64,000 bases of DNA from Pseudomonas nunensis (GTDB taxonomy: Bacteria; Pseudomonadota; Gammaproteobacteria; Pseudomonadales; Pseudomonadaceae). This document shows positions 56,150 to 64,000 of the stretch, in pieces. Location: positions 6,760,501-6,824,500 of the forward strand of contig NZ_CP101125.1 in the NCBI RefSeq assembly GCF_024296925.1, written 5' to 3'. The notes under the pieces were generated by a model that saw nothing but the letters and a program-made list of their open reading frames with translations, was not told the DNA's origin and made no database searches. The translations under genes were made by a program, and so were the position numbers. The stretch's first letter is position 1. The number at the start of each line of letters is the position of its first letter.

Positions 56150-57165
56150 GGTACTTGGGAGACCTGCGGTGCGGGCACCGATTTGCGAGGCGTGTTTCGA
56201 TGCGCCAAAGCAAGCGCTGGCTGCTCGATGATCAACCATGAAAGTGTTGCCAGGCCAACGACGATGAGCGCCGAAACAGCCATCGAGGGAAAAAAGCCCA
56301 GTTGCGTTTTATTGATGATCAATTGCTGGACGGGAAAGGCGTACAGGTAGATGCCATAGGAGATGTCGAAGCGTCCCCTGATGGTTTTATCAACGTACAA
56401 CAAACCCAGGCTGATGGTCGCCAGGCTGATCCCCAGCGTTGCCAGAACCCAGGCCGCCGAAGTACCCAGAGAAACAAACACTATAAGACTGGCAACTGCC
56501 AGGACGATGAACTTTGTCCGCGCCCTATCGAAGTGCTGTTTATAGAAAGCGATCAACGATCCGGAGAAAAACGCGATGCCGGCGGCGCAATACACCAGAA
56601 GCTTCTGCGCCAGTGCATTCATGGGGAAGTTGCCCAGAACATAGGTCGCGATGCAAAACAGCAGTAGCAGTGCCCAAGGCATCAAGGCGCTGCGATAAAG
56701 GGTCAAGACCAGCGCCAGCAGAATATAAAAAGCAAATTCAATCTTTAGCGTCCAGAGGCTTCCGTTGAAGGATTCGCTAAATATGAAGTCGTGGGTCACT
56801 TCATCAATAGTTGCCCGCCCGAACACTGAAATTCGCAGAAAGTCGATGAAGGCGCTCGTCCCCGAAACATAGTCGCTGGCAAAAAAAGCCCCGGCCACAT
56901 AAGTCATAACGAATGAGCAAATGATGAGTGCGGGAAAGATCCGTGCAACGCGCTTCAGCAAGTAATTTTGAAGGCTGGCGGTATTCAGATAACTGAGCGT
57001 AATCAACAACCCGGAAATCGAAAAAAAACAAAGAACCGCTATACCACCCAGCGAGTTGTAACCTTGGATGGCGGGCTCGCTCATACCTGCCAGCACATAG
57101 TGATGGCTGACCAGGACCATAAGCGCGGCGAGGTGCCTGATCAGATCAAACGAATTGTTACGCAA
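56146..57165 (-). CDS. Acyltransferase-3 (OafA/YrhL-like) integral membrane protein between creC and creD
   Basis: A 339-residue protein with about ten hydrophobic segments. The acyltransferase-3 start is NNSFDLIRHLAALMVLVSHH, whose HH is the catalytic His region. Such proteins O-acetylate surface glycans. I choose a TTG start because AAGGAG lies seven bases upstream; ATG 57210 has its AAGGA only two bases away. It faces against creB, creC and creD. The gene is visibly more AT-rich than its neighbours, suggesting later arrival. Confidence 0.85.
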   Translation of the reverse strand: MRNNSFDLIRHLAALMVLVSHHYVLAGMSEPAIQGYNSLGGIAVLCFFSISGLLITLSYLNTASLQNYLLKRVARIFPALIICSFVMTYVAGAFFASDYVSGTSAFIDFLRISVFGRATIDEVTHDFIFSESFNGSLWTLKIEFAFYILLALVLTLYRSALMPWALLLLFCIATYVLGNFPMNALAQKLLVYCAAGIAFFSGSLIAFYKQHFDRARTKFIVLAVASLIVFVSLGTSAAWVLATLGISLATISLGLLYVDKTIRGRFDISYGIYLYAFPVQQLIINKTQLGFFPSMAVSALIVVGLATLSWLIIEQPALALAHRNTPRKSVPAPQVSQVP

Positions 57166-57402
57166 TGCAGCACTCCTTGCCTGACCTGGTTGGAGCAATC
57201 CAACGGCCATAATCCTTGGTTGTAAGTGTCTGAAAATGATCTCCCCGGGAGATCAAATAATCGGAGTCAGCCTTGAAGCCGCGCAGTGTGCCAAGGCGCA
57301 AACGACTTTTACAGGCATTTCCACGCAATCTCCACACAGCCTCCACAAAACCCCCACACACCAAACCCAGACTCTCCCTCATTCGAACAGGGAGAGACCC
57401 AC

Positions 57403-58773
57403 ATGAACCGCAACCTGACCATCAAACTCGGGGCGATTGCCCTGCTGATTCTGTTATTGCTGATCCCGTTGCTGATGATCAACGGCGTAATCCAGGACCG
57501 TCAGCAACTGCGCGATGGCGTGCTTGAAGACATCGCCCGCAGTTCCAGTTACAGCCAGCAATTGAGCGGGCCGCTGATGGTGGTGCCGTACCGCAAAGTG
57601 GTGCGCAGCTGGAAGCTCAACGAAAAAACCAACGAGCGTTATCAGGATGTCGGTGAAGAGCGGGGGCGTTTGTACTTCCTGCCGGAACGCTTTGAACTGG
57701 ATGGCAACGTCCAGACCGAACTGCGTTCCCGGGGCATTTATGAAGCGCGGCTGTTCCATGCCGACAATCGCATCAGCGGGCATTTCTCGATCCCTGAACA
57801 ACTGGGCATCAAGGAAGACTTCGCCGACTATCAGTTCGACCAGCCATTCCTGGCCGTCGGCATCAGCGATATTCGCGGCATCGAGAACGCACTGAAACTG
57901 GAACTCGATGGCCAGCGCCTGGACTTCGTTCCGGGTAGCCAGGTCGGGTTTTTGGGCGAAGGCGTGCATGTGATGTTGCCGGCGCTGGATGCAAAAAAAG
58001 CCACGGAATTGGCCTTCGGTTTCGACCTTCGTTTGCAGGGCACCGGTCAGTTGCAAGTGCTGCCAGTGGGCAAGACCAGCAAGGTGTCGTTCGCTGCCAA
58101 TTGGCCGCACCCAAGCTTCATCGGCAACTACCTGCCGACCCAGCGTGAAGTCAGCGATCAGGGCTTCTCCGCCAATTGGCAGACCTCGTTTTTCTCCACC
58201 AACCTGCAAGAAGCGTTGAGCAGTTGCGCGGCCGGCGCCGGTTGCGAAGCGTTCAACGCCCGCAGCTTCGGCGTGAGCTTCATCGACCCGGTGGACCAGT
58301 ACCTGAAAAGTGATCGGGCGATCAAATACGCGCTGCTGTTTATCGTGCTGACGTTCGCCGGTTTCTTCCTCTTCGAAGTGCTGAAAAGCTTGGCAGTGCA
58401 CCCGGTGCAATACGCACTGGTTGGCGTGGCCCTGGCGTTCTTCTACTTGTTGCTGCTGTCGTTGTCCGAGCACATTGGCTTTGCCTTGGCGTACCTGTTG
58501 TCGGCGAGCGGTTGTGTGTTGCTGATCGGCTTCTATGTCTGCCACGTGCTGCGCAGCGTGCGCCATGGCTTGAGTTTTTCGGCGGGGTTGGCGGCGTTGT
58601 ACGGTCTGCTTTATGGCTTGCTGAGCGCCGAGGATTACGCGCTGTTGATGGGCTCGCTGTTGCTGTTCGGGCTGCTGGGTGTGTTCATGGTGCTGACCCG
58701 CAAACTGGACTGGTACGGGATCGGGGCGAAGACGGCCAAGCCATTGGAGTTTGATATGGGAGCGGTGGAATGA
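57403..58773 (+). CDS. creD: Inner membrane protein CreD
   Basis: A 456-residue protein. One N-terminal membrane segment (IALLILLLLIPLLMI) precedes a large periplasmic domain. Five to six membrane segments fill the last 140 residues, ending with a short cytoplasmic tail. creD is the main CreBC-activated gene, linked to cell-envelope integrity. GGGAGAG precedes the ATG. It is separated from creC by the acyltransferase gene but keeps its orientation. Confidence 0.92.
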   Translation: MNRNLTIKLGAIALLILLLLIPLLMINGVIQDRQQLRDGVLEDIARSSSYSQQLSGPLMVVPYRKVVRSWKLNEKTNERYQDVGEERGRLYFLPERFELDGNVQTELRSRGIYEARLFHADNRISGHFSIPEQLGIKEDFADYQFDQPFLAVGISDIRGIENALKLELDGQRLDFVPGSQVGFLGEGVHVMLPALDAKKATELAFGFDLRLQGTGQLQVLPVGKTSKVSFAANWPHPSFIGNYLPTQREVSDQGFSANWQTSFFSTNLQEALSSCAAGAGCEAFNARSFGVSFIDPVDQYLKSDRAIKYALLFIVLTFAGFFLFEVLKSLAVHPVQYALVGVALAFFYLLLLSLSEHIGFALAYLLSASGCVLLIGFYVCHVLRSVRHGLSFSAGLAALYGLLYGLLSAEDYALLMGSLLLFGLLGVFMVLTRKLDWYGIGAKTAKPLEFDMGAVE

Positions 58774-58866
58774 GCCGGTCGCTGGGGTTGCGCGAGGATC
58801 AGCGCTGGAGGGAAAACCTGGTGACACGGATTGTCGAGTTCTTGCCAGTTGAACCGCGCTGGTGCT

Positions 58867-58942
58867 TTCGCGAGCAAGCCCGCTCCCACAGGGGATTGTA
58901 TGAACAACATAAAACCAATGTGGGAGCGGGCTTGCTCGCGAA
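58867..58942. repeat. REPIN-like palindrome (type A)
   Basis: Inverted type A cores between the convergent creD and GST genes. Confidence 0.87.
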
Positions 58943-58966
58943 GAGGCCCGAACAGTCAGCGAAGCT

Positions 58967-59596
58967 CTAAACCTTAGGCATCGTCGCCAACATCGAAGCC
59001 CGCTGACTCACCTCGAAAAACCACTCGGCCAGTTTCGGATTCGCTGCGCGCCAGTCCAGGTCAGGATGGCGAAAGTCGAGGTAACCCAGGGCACACGCCA
59101 CGCTGATCGCCGCCACATCGAAATGGCTGGTCAACTCGGCAATCGCGTCCGCTTCGAGCAGAACCAAGGCGCGGCGGATCTTCTCGCGCTGGCCGTCGAG
59201 CCACTGGTCCCAGTGTTTTTCCGGGGCGCGCAGGGCTTGTTCGTAGCGAATCATCACCGCCGCGTCCATGATCCCGTCGGCCAGGGAGGCCAGGGTCAGG
59301 CGACGCCAGCGGGCCGGACCGTCGCGCGGGATCAGCGGATTGCCGACGTGCTGATGATCGAGGTAGTCGAGGACCACCCGGCTGTCATGGATCACGTTGC
59401 CATCGGCCAGGCGCAGGGCCGGGATCTTGCCCAGCGGGTTGTCTTCGCAGAGCGCCAGGTCCGGGCTGACCGGCGTCGGTTGGCTGAGTTGCAGGGCTAC
59501 GCGCTGGGTTTGGCCGGTCTCGTGCAGCAGCACCATGACTTTGCGGGCGAAGGGTGAAGCGGTGTTGTAGAACAGGGTCATGCTCGGGGCGGACAT
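58967..59596 (-). CDS. Glutathione S-transferase family protein
   Basis: A 209-residue GST. The N-terminal thioredoxin-like domain has LFYNTASPFARKVMVLLHE, with Ser in the usual activating region, and NPLGKIPAL/HDSRVVLDYLD glutathione-site blocks. A helical C-terminal domain follows. Start could be MSAPSMT (59596, chosen) or MTLFYNT (59581); neither has a clear Shine-Dalgarno. Substrate unknown. Confidence 0.86.
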   Translation of the reverse strand: MSAPSMTLFYNTASPFARKVMVLLHETGQTQRVALQLSQPTPVSPDLALCEDNPLGKIPALRLADGNVIHDSRVVLDYLDHQHVGNPLIPRDGPARWRRLTLASLADGIMDAAVMIRYEQALRAPEKHWDQWLDGQREKIRRALVLLEADAIAELTSHFDVAAISVACALGYLDFRHPDLDWRAANPKLAEWFFEVSQRASMLATMPKV

Positions 59597-59680
59597 GGCA
59601 GCGTCTCGGTCGGTGGCAATGCGGGGCAGCATAGCGCGTTGGTTCGATAGCTCAAGATCAGAAATGCACACGGAACCCCC

Positions 59681-59770
59681 TGTGGGAGCGGGCTTGCTCG
59701 CGAAGGCGTCGTGTCAGTCAACATTGATGCTGAATGACACACCGCTTTCGCGAGCAAGCCCGCTCCCACA
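59681..59770. repeat. REPIN-like palindrome (type A)
   Basis: Inverted type A cores between the small membrane protein gene and the GST gene. Confidence 0.87.
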
Positions 59771-59789
59771 GGGGTTGTGGTGTTTTTGG

Positions 59790-59969
59790 TTAATGGCGTT
59801 GCAGTAAACCGCGCAGGGCGAGGGCGGCGGGGATGCCCAGGCCCAGCCAGCTCAAGGCATCCCAAATTCCATCCCCCAGCAATGCCGAGAACAACCCGGC
59901 GGCACTCAGCAGTGCAATCACCGTCGGCGTAGCAAACACTTTCCAGAAATTCGACTGCCTCGGCTTCAT
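59790..59969 (-). CDS. Small membrane protein coupled to the PepSY gene
   Basis: A 59-residue protein, MKPRQSNFWKVFATPTVIAL at its start, with two hydrophobic stretches (TVIALLSAAGLFSALLG and LSWLGLGIPAALALRGLL). Its ATG overlaps the PepSY stop codon (ATGA), so it is translationally coupled and probably part of the same iron-uptake unit. It is likely a membrane partner of the PepSY protein. No family name known to me. Confidence 0.78.
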   Translation of the reverse strand: MKPRQSNFWKVFATPTVIALLSAAGLFSALLGDGIWDALSWLGLGIPAALALRGLLQRH

Positions 59970-61096
59970 GCCGTTTGCTCCACTTTGGCGGGCACAGGCT
60001 TCGCCGCTCTACGCCGAACCACCCACAAATAAACCCCGCTGCCGAGCACGATGATGGTCAGCACATCCAACGTCGCCCAGAGGATTTTCATTGGCATGCC
60101 GCCGTAGTCACCAAAGTGCAGCGGCTGTGACATGCCCATCGCGTCCATGTACCACGGACGCTCGGCCACGGCGGTGACCTTCAGGGTGCTGGCGTCGATC
60201 AGCACCGGAGTCAGCAAGTGCGAGGTCAGATGTGTGCTGCCTTTCATGAACACCGCGTAATGATGCTCGCTGGAGAAGCGCGTGCCGGGGAAGGCGATGA
60301 AGTCCGGCTGCATACCCGGCGCGACGTCCTTGGCGATGTCGAGCAAACGGGTGGCGGGGGCCAATTGTGTCAGTGGCGGCGCATCGCGGTAGGGCGCGAC
60401 CATCGCGCTCAAGCTGTCGTTGCGCCACGCGGCGATCAAAAGATCGGCGCAAGCACTAATCACGCCGGTCACGCCGACCACCAGCGCCCAGGTCAGGGTC
60501 ACTACGCCAATCAGGTTGTGCAGGTCGAGCCAGCGCAATCGGGTGGATTTGTCCTGGCGCACGGTGGCGAATTTCAAACGGCGCATGAACGGCAGGTACA
60601 GCACCGCGCCCGAGATGATCGCCAACACGAACATGATCCCCATGAACGCCAGCAGCAACTTGCCCGGCAGCCCGGCGAACATGTCCACGTGCAATCGCAA
60701 CATGACCATCATCAACCCGCCATTGGCCGACGGCATCTCCAGCGCTTCGCCGGTGCGGGCGTCGAGCATGAAGGTGTGGGACGAGTTGGGCTCGGTGCCG
60801 GCGGTTTTGGCCATGATCGCGATCATGCCGTTGGGGTCTTCATCGTCGTAGCCGAAGTACTGCATGACTTCGCCGGGACGATGTTTTTCAGCGGCCGCCA
60901 CCAATTGCTGCAAATTCAGCTGCGGCGTATCGGCCGGCATGACCTTCAACTCGGCAGCGTCGCCCAGCAAATGGTCGATCTCGTGGTGGAAGATCAACGG
61001 CAGGCCGGTCAGTGCCAGCATCAGCAGGAACACCGTGCAGATCAGGCTGGTCCAGGTGTGGATGCAGGACCAGCGGCGAATTGTTTTACTTTTCAT
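59966..61096 (-). CDS. PepSY-associated membrane protein of siderophore uptake operon
   Basis: A 376-residue protein with four membrane segments: IHTWTSLICTVFLLMLALTG near the N-terminus, two central ones, and VLTIIVLGSGVYLWVV near the end. PepSY-type periplasmic regions lie between them. Relatives next to ferrisiderophore receptors are thought to reduce or release iron in the periplasm. I start at MKSKTIRRWS, preceded by GAAGG. It lies 72 bp after the TonB receptor gene. Confidence 0.88.
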   Translation of the reverse strand: MKSKTIRRWSCIHTWTSLICTVFLLMLALTGLPLIFHHEIDHLLGDAAELKVMPADTPQLNLQQLVAAAEKHRPGEVMQYFGYDDEDPNGMIAIMAKTAGTEPNSSHTFMLDARTGEALEMPSANGGLMMVMLRLHVDMFAGLPGKLLLAFMGIMFVLAIISGAVLYLPFMRRLKFATVRQDKSTRLRWLDLHNLIGVVTLTWALVVGVTGVISACADLLIAAWRNDSLSAMVAPYRDAPPLTQLAPATRLLDIAKDVAPGMQPDFIAFPGTRFSSEHHYAVFMKGSTHLTSHLLTPVLIDASTLKVTAVAERPWYMDAMGMSQPLHFGDYGGMPMKILWATLDVLTIIVLGSGVYLWVVRRRAAKPVPAKVEQTA

Positions 61097-61168
61097 TTCG
61101 TGGCCTTCAGAAATACCAAAGCCGTCCACGAAGGACGGCTTGGTCATAGCGCGTGTCAGGTCAGGCGA

Positions 61169-63607
61169 TTACCACTTGTAAGTGGCGCTGGCGACGACGC
61201 TGCGTTGGTCGCCGTAGTAGCAGTAGAAACTGTCGCAAGTGGAGATGTAGTCCTTGTCGAACAGGTTGGTGGCATTCAGTGCCAGCGATGCGCCTTTCAG
61301 GCTGTTATCCAGACGACCCAAGTCGTAATGCACCGCGGCGTCGAACACCGTGTAGGCGTCAGCCTTGCCCAGCCAGGTGTTGCCCTGGTCGCCATAAGTG
61401 TTGCCGGTGTAGCGCACGCCGCCGCCGATGCCGAAGCCGTCCAGCACGCCGGTGTGCCAGGTGTAATCGGTCCACAGCGAGGCTTGCTGGTTCGGCATCA
61501 GTTGCAGGCGATTGCCTTTGAAATCGCCTTTTTGCACTTCGGACTTGGCCAGGGTGTAGGCGGCGATGACCTTGAGGTTGTCGGTCACGTCGGAAACGGC
61601 TTCCAGCTCCAGGCCCTTGACCTTCACTTCGCCGGATTGGCTGGTGATCGGTACGTTACCGACGGTTGTGGTGACCGCTACGTTTTTCTGGGTCAGGTCA
61701 TACACCGCTGCGCTGAGCAGGGTTTTGCTTCCCGGTGGCTGGTACTTGACGCCCAGTTCCCACTGTTTGCCTTCGGTCGGCTTGAACGAGTCGGTTGGCG
61801 AGGCGGTGGCGTTGCTGGTGGGTTGGAACGACTCGGCGTAAGACAGATAAGGCACGAAGCCCGAGTCAAACACATAGCTGATCGCTGCGTTGCCGCTGAA
61901 CGCCTTGTCACGTTCGGTGTTGGTGGCATCGCCCTTATTGAAGAACTTGGTGCCGGTATGGACCCAGTCCTCACGCCCGCCCAAGGTCAGGCGCCATTGG
62001 TCGAGCGCCATCTGGTCCTGCACATACACACCGGTTTGCCGGGTTTTCTGATCGTAGTCATAGAACGCGGTGGAACGGTCCGGGCGAGTGATCGGCAATC
62101 CATAAACCGGATTGTTGACGTTGACGTCCGGCGCGGTGCCGAAGATCGACAGGTAATTGGTGTTATTGCGTTGGTGATCCAGACCGATCAGCAAAGTATG
62201 ACGAATATCGCCCGTAGCGAAGTCGCCCTGGAAGTTGTTATCCACGGCGAACTGGCTGATGTCCTCGTCAACATTGGTCGTGCCACGCCCTGTGTTGCCC
62301 TGATCATCAACGGAGAAGCCGGCAAATTGCGGGCTGTAGCTGTTGACGGTAATTGCCTGGAAGGACAGGTCCGACTTGGTGTAGCGCAGGTTTTGCTTGA
62401 ACTGCCAGACATCGTTCAGGCGATGTTCGAAGGCATATCCCAGCGAGTAATTGGTGCGGTCGTAATACTCGTAGTTCGGGTCGCCCAAATTCTTGTGATG
62501 GGAGATGTCGCCGAACGGCATATCGATCTTGGTGCCCTGGATCGAGTGGAACTGGCTGGTGATCCCGGTATCGTCTCGGGTGAACTGCGTGAGCAACGTG
62601 AGCTTGGTGTCTTCGTCGATGTTCCAGGTCAGGCTGGGCGCGATGTTGTAGCGCTTGTCATCGATATGATCGATTTGGGTGCCACTGTCGCGAATCACGC
62701 CGCTGACGCCATAGAGGAACTGCCCGGCGTCATCGATCTTGCCGGTGCTGGCGAAGTTGATCTGGCGGTGGTTATCGCTGCCGTATTGCACCTGGATTTC
62801 GTTGCTTGCCACGTCGCTTGGACGGCGACTGACCATGTCCAGCAAACCGCCGGGGGGTGTCTGGCCATAGACCGAGGAGGCAGGGCCGCGTAGCAGGGCC
62901 AGGCGATCGAGGTTCCAGGTTTCCTGTTTCGGGTTGGCATACACGCCTTTTGGCAGCGGCAAACCGTCGAGGAACTGGGTCGGTTCAAAGCCGCGCACGC
63001 GCAACCAATCGGCGCGGGTGTCGCTGCCGAAGCTGCTGGCGGTGATGCCAGGCATGTAACGCACGGCGTCATCCAGGCTGTGCACGCTGCGGTCGTCCAT
63101 CTGCTGGCGGGTAGCGACAGAGATCGAACGCGGTGCTTCGACCAGTGCGGTGTCGGTCTTGGTGCCGGCAGCAGTGCGCGTGGCGACGTAGCCTTCAACT
63201 GGACTCCACGCGGTTTCAGCGTTTTCCACACCAATGACCGCGGTTTCCGGCAGGGCCATCACGCCGTCGGGTACGGCCACCAGGCTGTAGGTGCCGGTGC
63301 TGCTTTGTTCCAGTTGCAAACCGGTGCCGCGCAAGGCTTCACGCAGGGCGCCCGTGGCGTCGAACTGGCCGTTGACCGGGGCGGAGGTCTTGCCCGCCGC
63401 CAGGGACGGATTCAGTGACAGCGCCAGGCCGGCCAGGCTGGCGATCTGGTTCAGGGTGCTGGCCAACGGCGCGGCCGGCAGGTTGTAGGCGCGAACGCTG
63501 GACGCCTGTTCAGCGGCGATCAGTTGGCTGCTGGCCAGAGGGGCACAGAGGGCAATGGCGACCGCCAGCAAACTGGGGCGCAACAAGGTGTCGAGCGAAC
63601 GGGACAT
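61169..63607 (-). CDS. fiuA: TonB-dependent ferrisiderophore receptor, ferrichrome (FiuA) type
   Basis: An 812-residue outer-membrane receptor. After a signal peptide comes an STN signalling domain (residues about 50-115: LASTLNQIASLAGLALSLNP), then the plug (LVEAPRSISVATRQQMDD; RGPASSVYGQTPPGGLLDM) and a beta barrel ending in YYGDQRSVVASATYKW. The STN domain and adjacent FecR-like gene show cell-surface signalling. Ferrichrome as ligand is inferred from overall resemblance and from synteny near cre genes (PA0470 in P. aeruginosa). Confidence 0.85.
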   Translation of the reverse strand: MSRSLDTLLRPSLLAVAIALCAPLASSQLIAAEQASSVRAYNLPAAPLASTLNQIASLAGLALSLNPSLAAGKTSAPVNGQFDATGALREALRGTGLQLEQSSTGTYSLVAVPDGVMALPETAVIGVENAETAWSPVEGYVATRTAAGTKTDTALVEAPRSISVATRQQMDDRSVHSLDDAVRYMPGITASSFGSDTRADWLRVRGFEPTQFLDGLPLPKGVYANPKQETWNLDRLALLRGPASSVYGQTPPGGLLDMVSRRPSDVASNEIQVQYGSDNHRQINFASTGKIDDAGQFLYGVSGVIRDSGTQIDHIDDKRYNIAPSLTWNIDEDTKLTLLTQFTRDDTGITSQFHSIQGTKIDMPFGDISHHKNLGDPNYEYYDRTNYSLGYAFEHRLNDVWQFKQNLRYTKSDLSFQAITVNSYSPQFAGFSVDDQGNTGRGTTNVDEDISQFAVDNNFQGDFATGDIRHTLLIGLDHQRNNTNYLSIFGTAPDVNVNNPVYGLPITRPDRSTAFYDYDQKTRQTGVYVQDQMALDQWRLTLGGREDWVHTGTKFFNKGDATNTERDKAFSGNAAISYVFDSGFVPYLSYAESFQPTSNATASPTDSFKPTEGKQWELGVKYQPPGSKTLLSAAVYDLTQKNVAVTTTVGNVPITSQSGEVKVKGLELEAVSDVTDNLKVIAAYTLAKSEVQKGDFKGNRLQLMPNQQASLWTDYTWHTGVLDGFGIGGGVRYTGNTYGDQGNTWLGKADAYTVFDAAVHYDLGRLDNSLKGASLALNATNLFDKDYISTCDSFYCYYGDQRSVVASATYKW

Positions 63608-63694
63608 ACAGAGGCTCCTGAATGGAAATATTTCTCAATTGCCTAGGTGCCGAACGAGAATGCAAAAGTGATAGGGCTGGATGAAAATAATTTT

Positions 63695-63720
63695 GATTCG
63701 TGATTCGTGATTCGTGATTT
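63695..63720. repeat. Short tandem repeat GATTCGT
   Basis: Three perfect copies of the 7-mer plus a partial one lie in the leader side of the receptor gene, next to AT-rich DNA (ATGAAAATAATTTTGATTC) that may include a weak Fur-type site. Confidence 0.7.
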
Positions 63721-63740
63721 GCGGGGTGGCTGCTGGCCTC

Positions 63741-63808
63741 TTCGCGGGCAAGCCTCGCTCCTACAGGGGGAACGTATTTCTAATGTAGGAGCGAGGCTTG
63801 CCCGCGAA
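63741..63808. repeat. REPIN-like palindrome (type B)
   Basis: Inverted type B cores between the FecR-like gene and the receptor gene. Confidence 0.87.
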
Positions 63809-63833
63809 GGCGTCCGCCCAGACACCGTAAATC

Positions 63834-64000
63834 TCAGGGTTTGACGTCAGCCTTCGCCACGGTCACCCACCACGGCGTGTGCTGTTCGATCTGCACCGGC
63901 AAAGTCGGCAGCAGCGCGCTCAACGCCTTGTCGGTGTCGTGCAGCGGGAAGCTGCCGGTGATCCGCAAATCGGCAATCTCCGGCGCCACGCCCAGATACC
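63834..64000 (-). CDS. FecR-family anti-sigma regulator, C-terminal end (partial)
   Basis: Only the last 55 residues are visible: a frame reading YLGVAPEIADLRITGSFPLH and ending ...TVAKADVKP at a TGA. LRITGSFPLHDTDKALSALL is the typical FecR C-terminal block that contacts the receptor STN domain. It should transmit ligand binding by the receptor at 61169 to a FecI-type sigma factor expected just beyond the window. Confidence 0.8.
   Translation of the reverse strand, partial: YLGVAPEIADLRITGSFPLHDTDKALSALLPTLPVQIEQHTPWWVTVAKADVKP

Noticed and set aside
60218..62893. 891-codon plus-strand frame opposite the PepSY and receptor genes
   Set aside because: It spans two well-supported minus-strand genes and their gap, with no domain or ribosome site.

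Overview
The window is a stretch of a Pseudomonas chromosome, most likely from the P. fluorescens group. It is GC-rich and gene-dense. Gene content and order resemble the P. aeruginosa blocks for choline/glycine-betaine catabolism (betIB-betT, cbcXWV, sdaB, gbdR, cdh genes, dgcAB, gbcAB, ltaE, glyA-soxBDAG-purU-fdhA) and creBCD with a ferrichrome-type receptor. More than twenty REPIN-like palindromes, typical of fluorescent pseudomonads, fill the intergenic gaps. No rRNA, tRNA, CRISPR array, phage, insertion sequence or transposase was seen.

Positions 1-10.5 kb: start of betB and betI on the minus strand, divergent choline transporter betT, the betaine/choline ABC importer cbcXWV, a serine dehydratase and the regulator gbdR. 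Positions 10.6-16.9 kb: a candidate small RNA, then a minus-strand operon running from gamma-butyrobetaine through carnitine to glycine betaine (caiX, cdhC, cdhA, cdhB, gamma-butyrobetaine dioxygenase) with divergent cdhR. Positions 17-26.7 kb: two small accessory genes, then dipeptidase, DUF5943 protein, dgcA, dgcB and a dedicated ETF pair. Positions 26.7-27.9 kb: a non-coding AT-rich block with tandem repeats of about 182 bp, each carrying a perfect DnaA box. Positions 27.9-34.7 kb: three co-directional genes of unknown role: a GMC oxidoreductase/hydrolase fusion, a membrane-anchored dihaem cytochrome c, and a metallophosphoesterase. Positions 34.8-40.6 kb: gbcA/gbcB, an SDR, a threonine aldolase and a TraX-like membrane protein. 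Positions 40.8-49.9 kb: glyA, soxBDAG, purU, fdhA. Positions 50.1-64 kb: anti-sigma/sigma pair, DUF2780 protein, acyltransferase, retropepsin-like protease, creB-creC, an inserted acyltransferase-3 gene, creD, a GST, and a ferrisiderophore uptake block (small membrane protein, PepSY protein, TonB receptor, partial FecR-like regulator).

The first 50 kb form one metabolic module. Choline, carnitine and gamma-butyrobetaine are converted to glycine betaine. GbcAB, DgcAB and SoxBDAG then remove the methyl groups in turn, giving dimethylglycine, sarcosine and glycine. GlyA and the serine dehydratase take glycine to serine and pyruvate. FdhA and PurU handle the released one-carbon units. Direct repeats of a GTCGC half-site about 20 bp apart lie in front of four of these transcription units and may be the shared GbdR/CdhR-type signal.

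The most unusual items are the DnaA-box tandem repeat, the three-gene redox cluster, the intergenic sRNA candidate at 10.64-10.78 kb, a sigma-factor gene whose only well-placed start codon is ATT, and an acyltransferase gene lodged between creC and creD. Two small genes (27661-27780 and 59790-59969) were found by eye.
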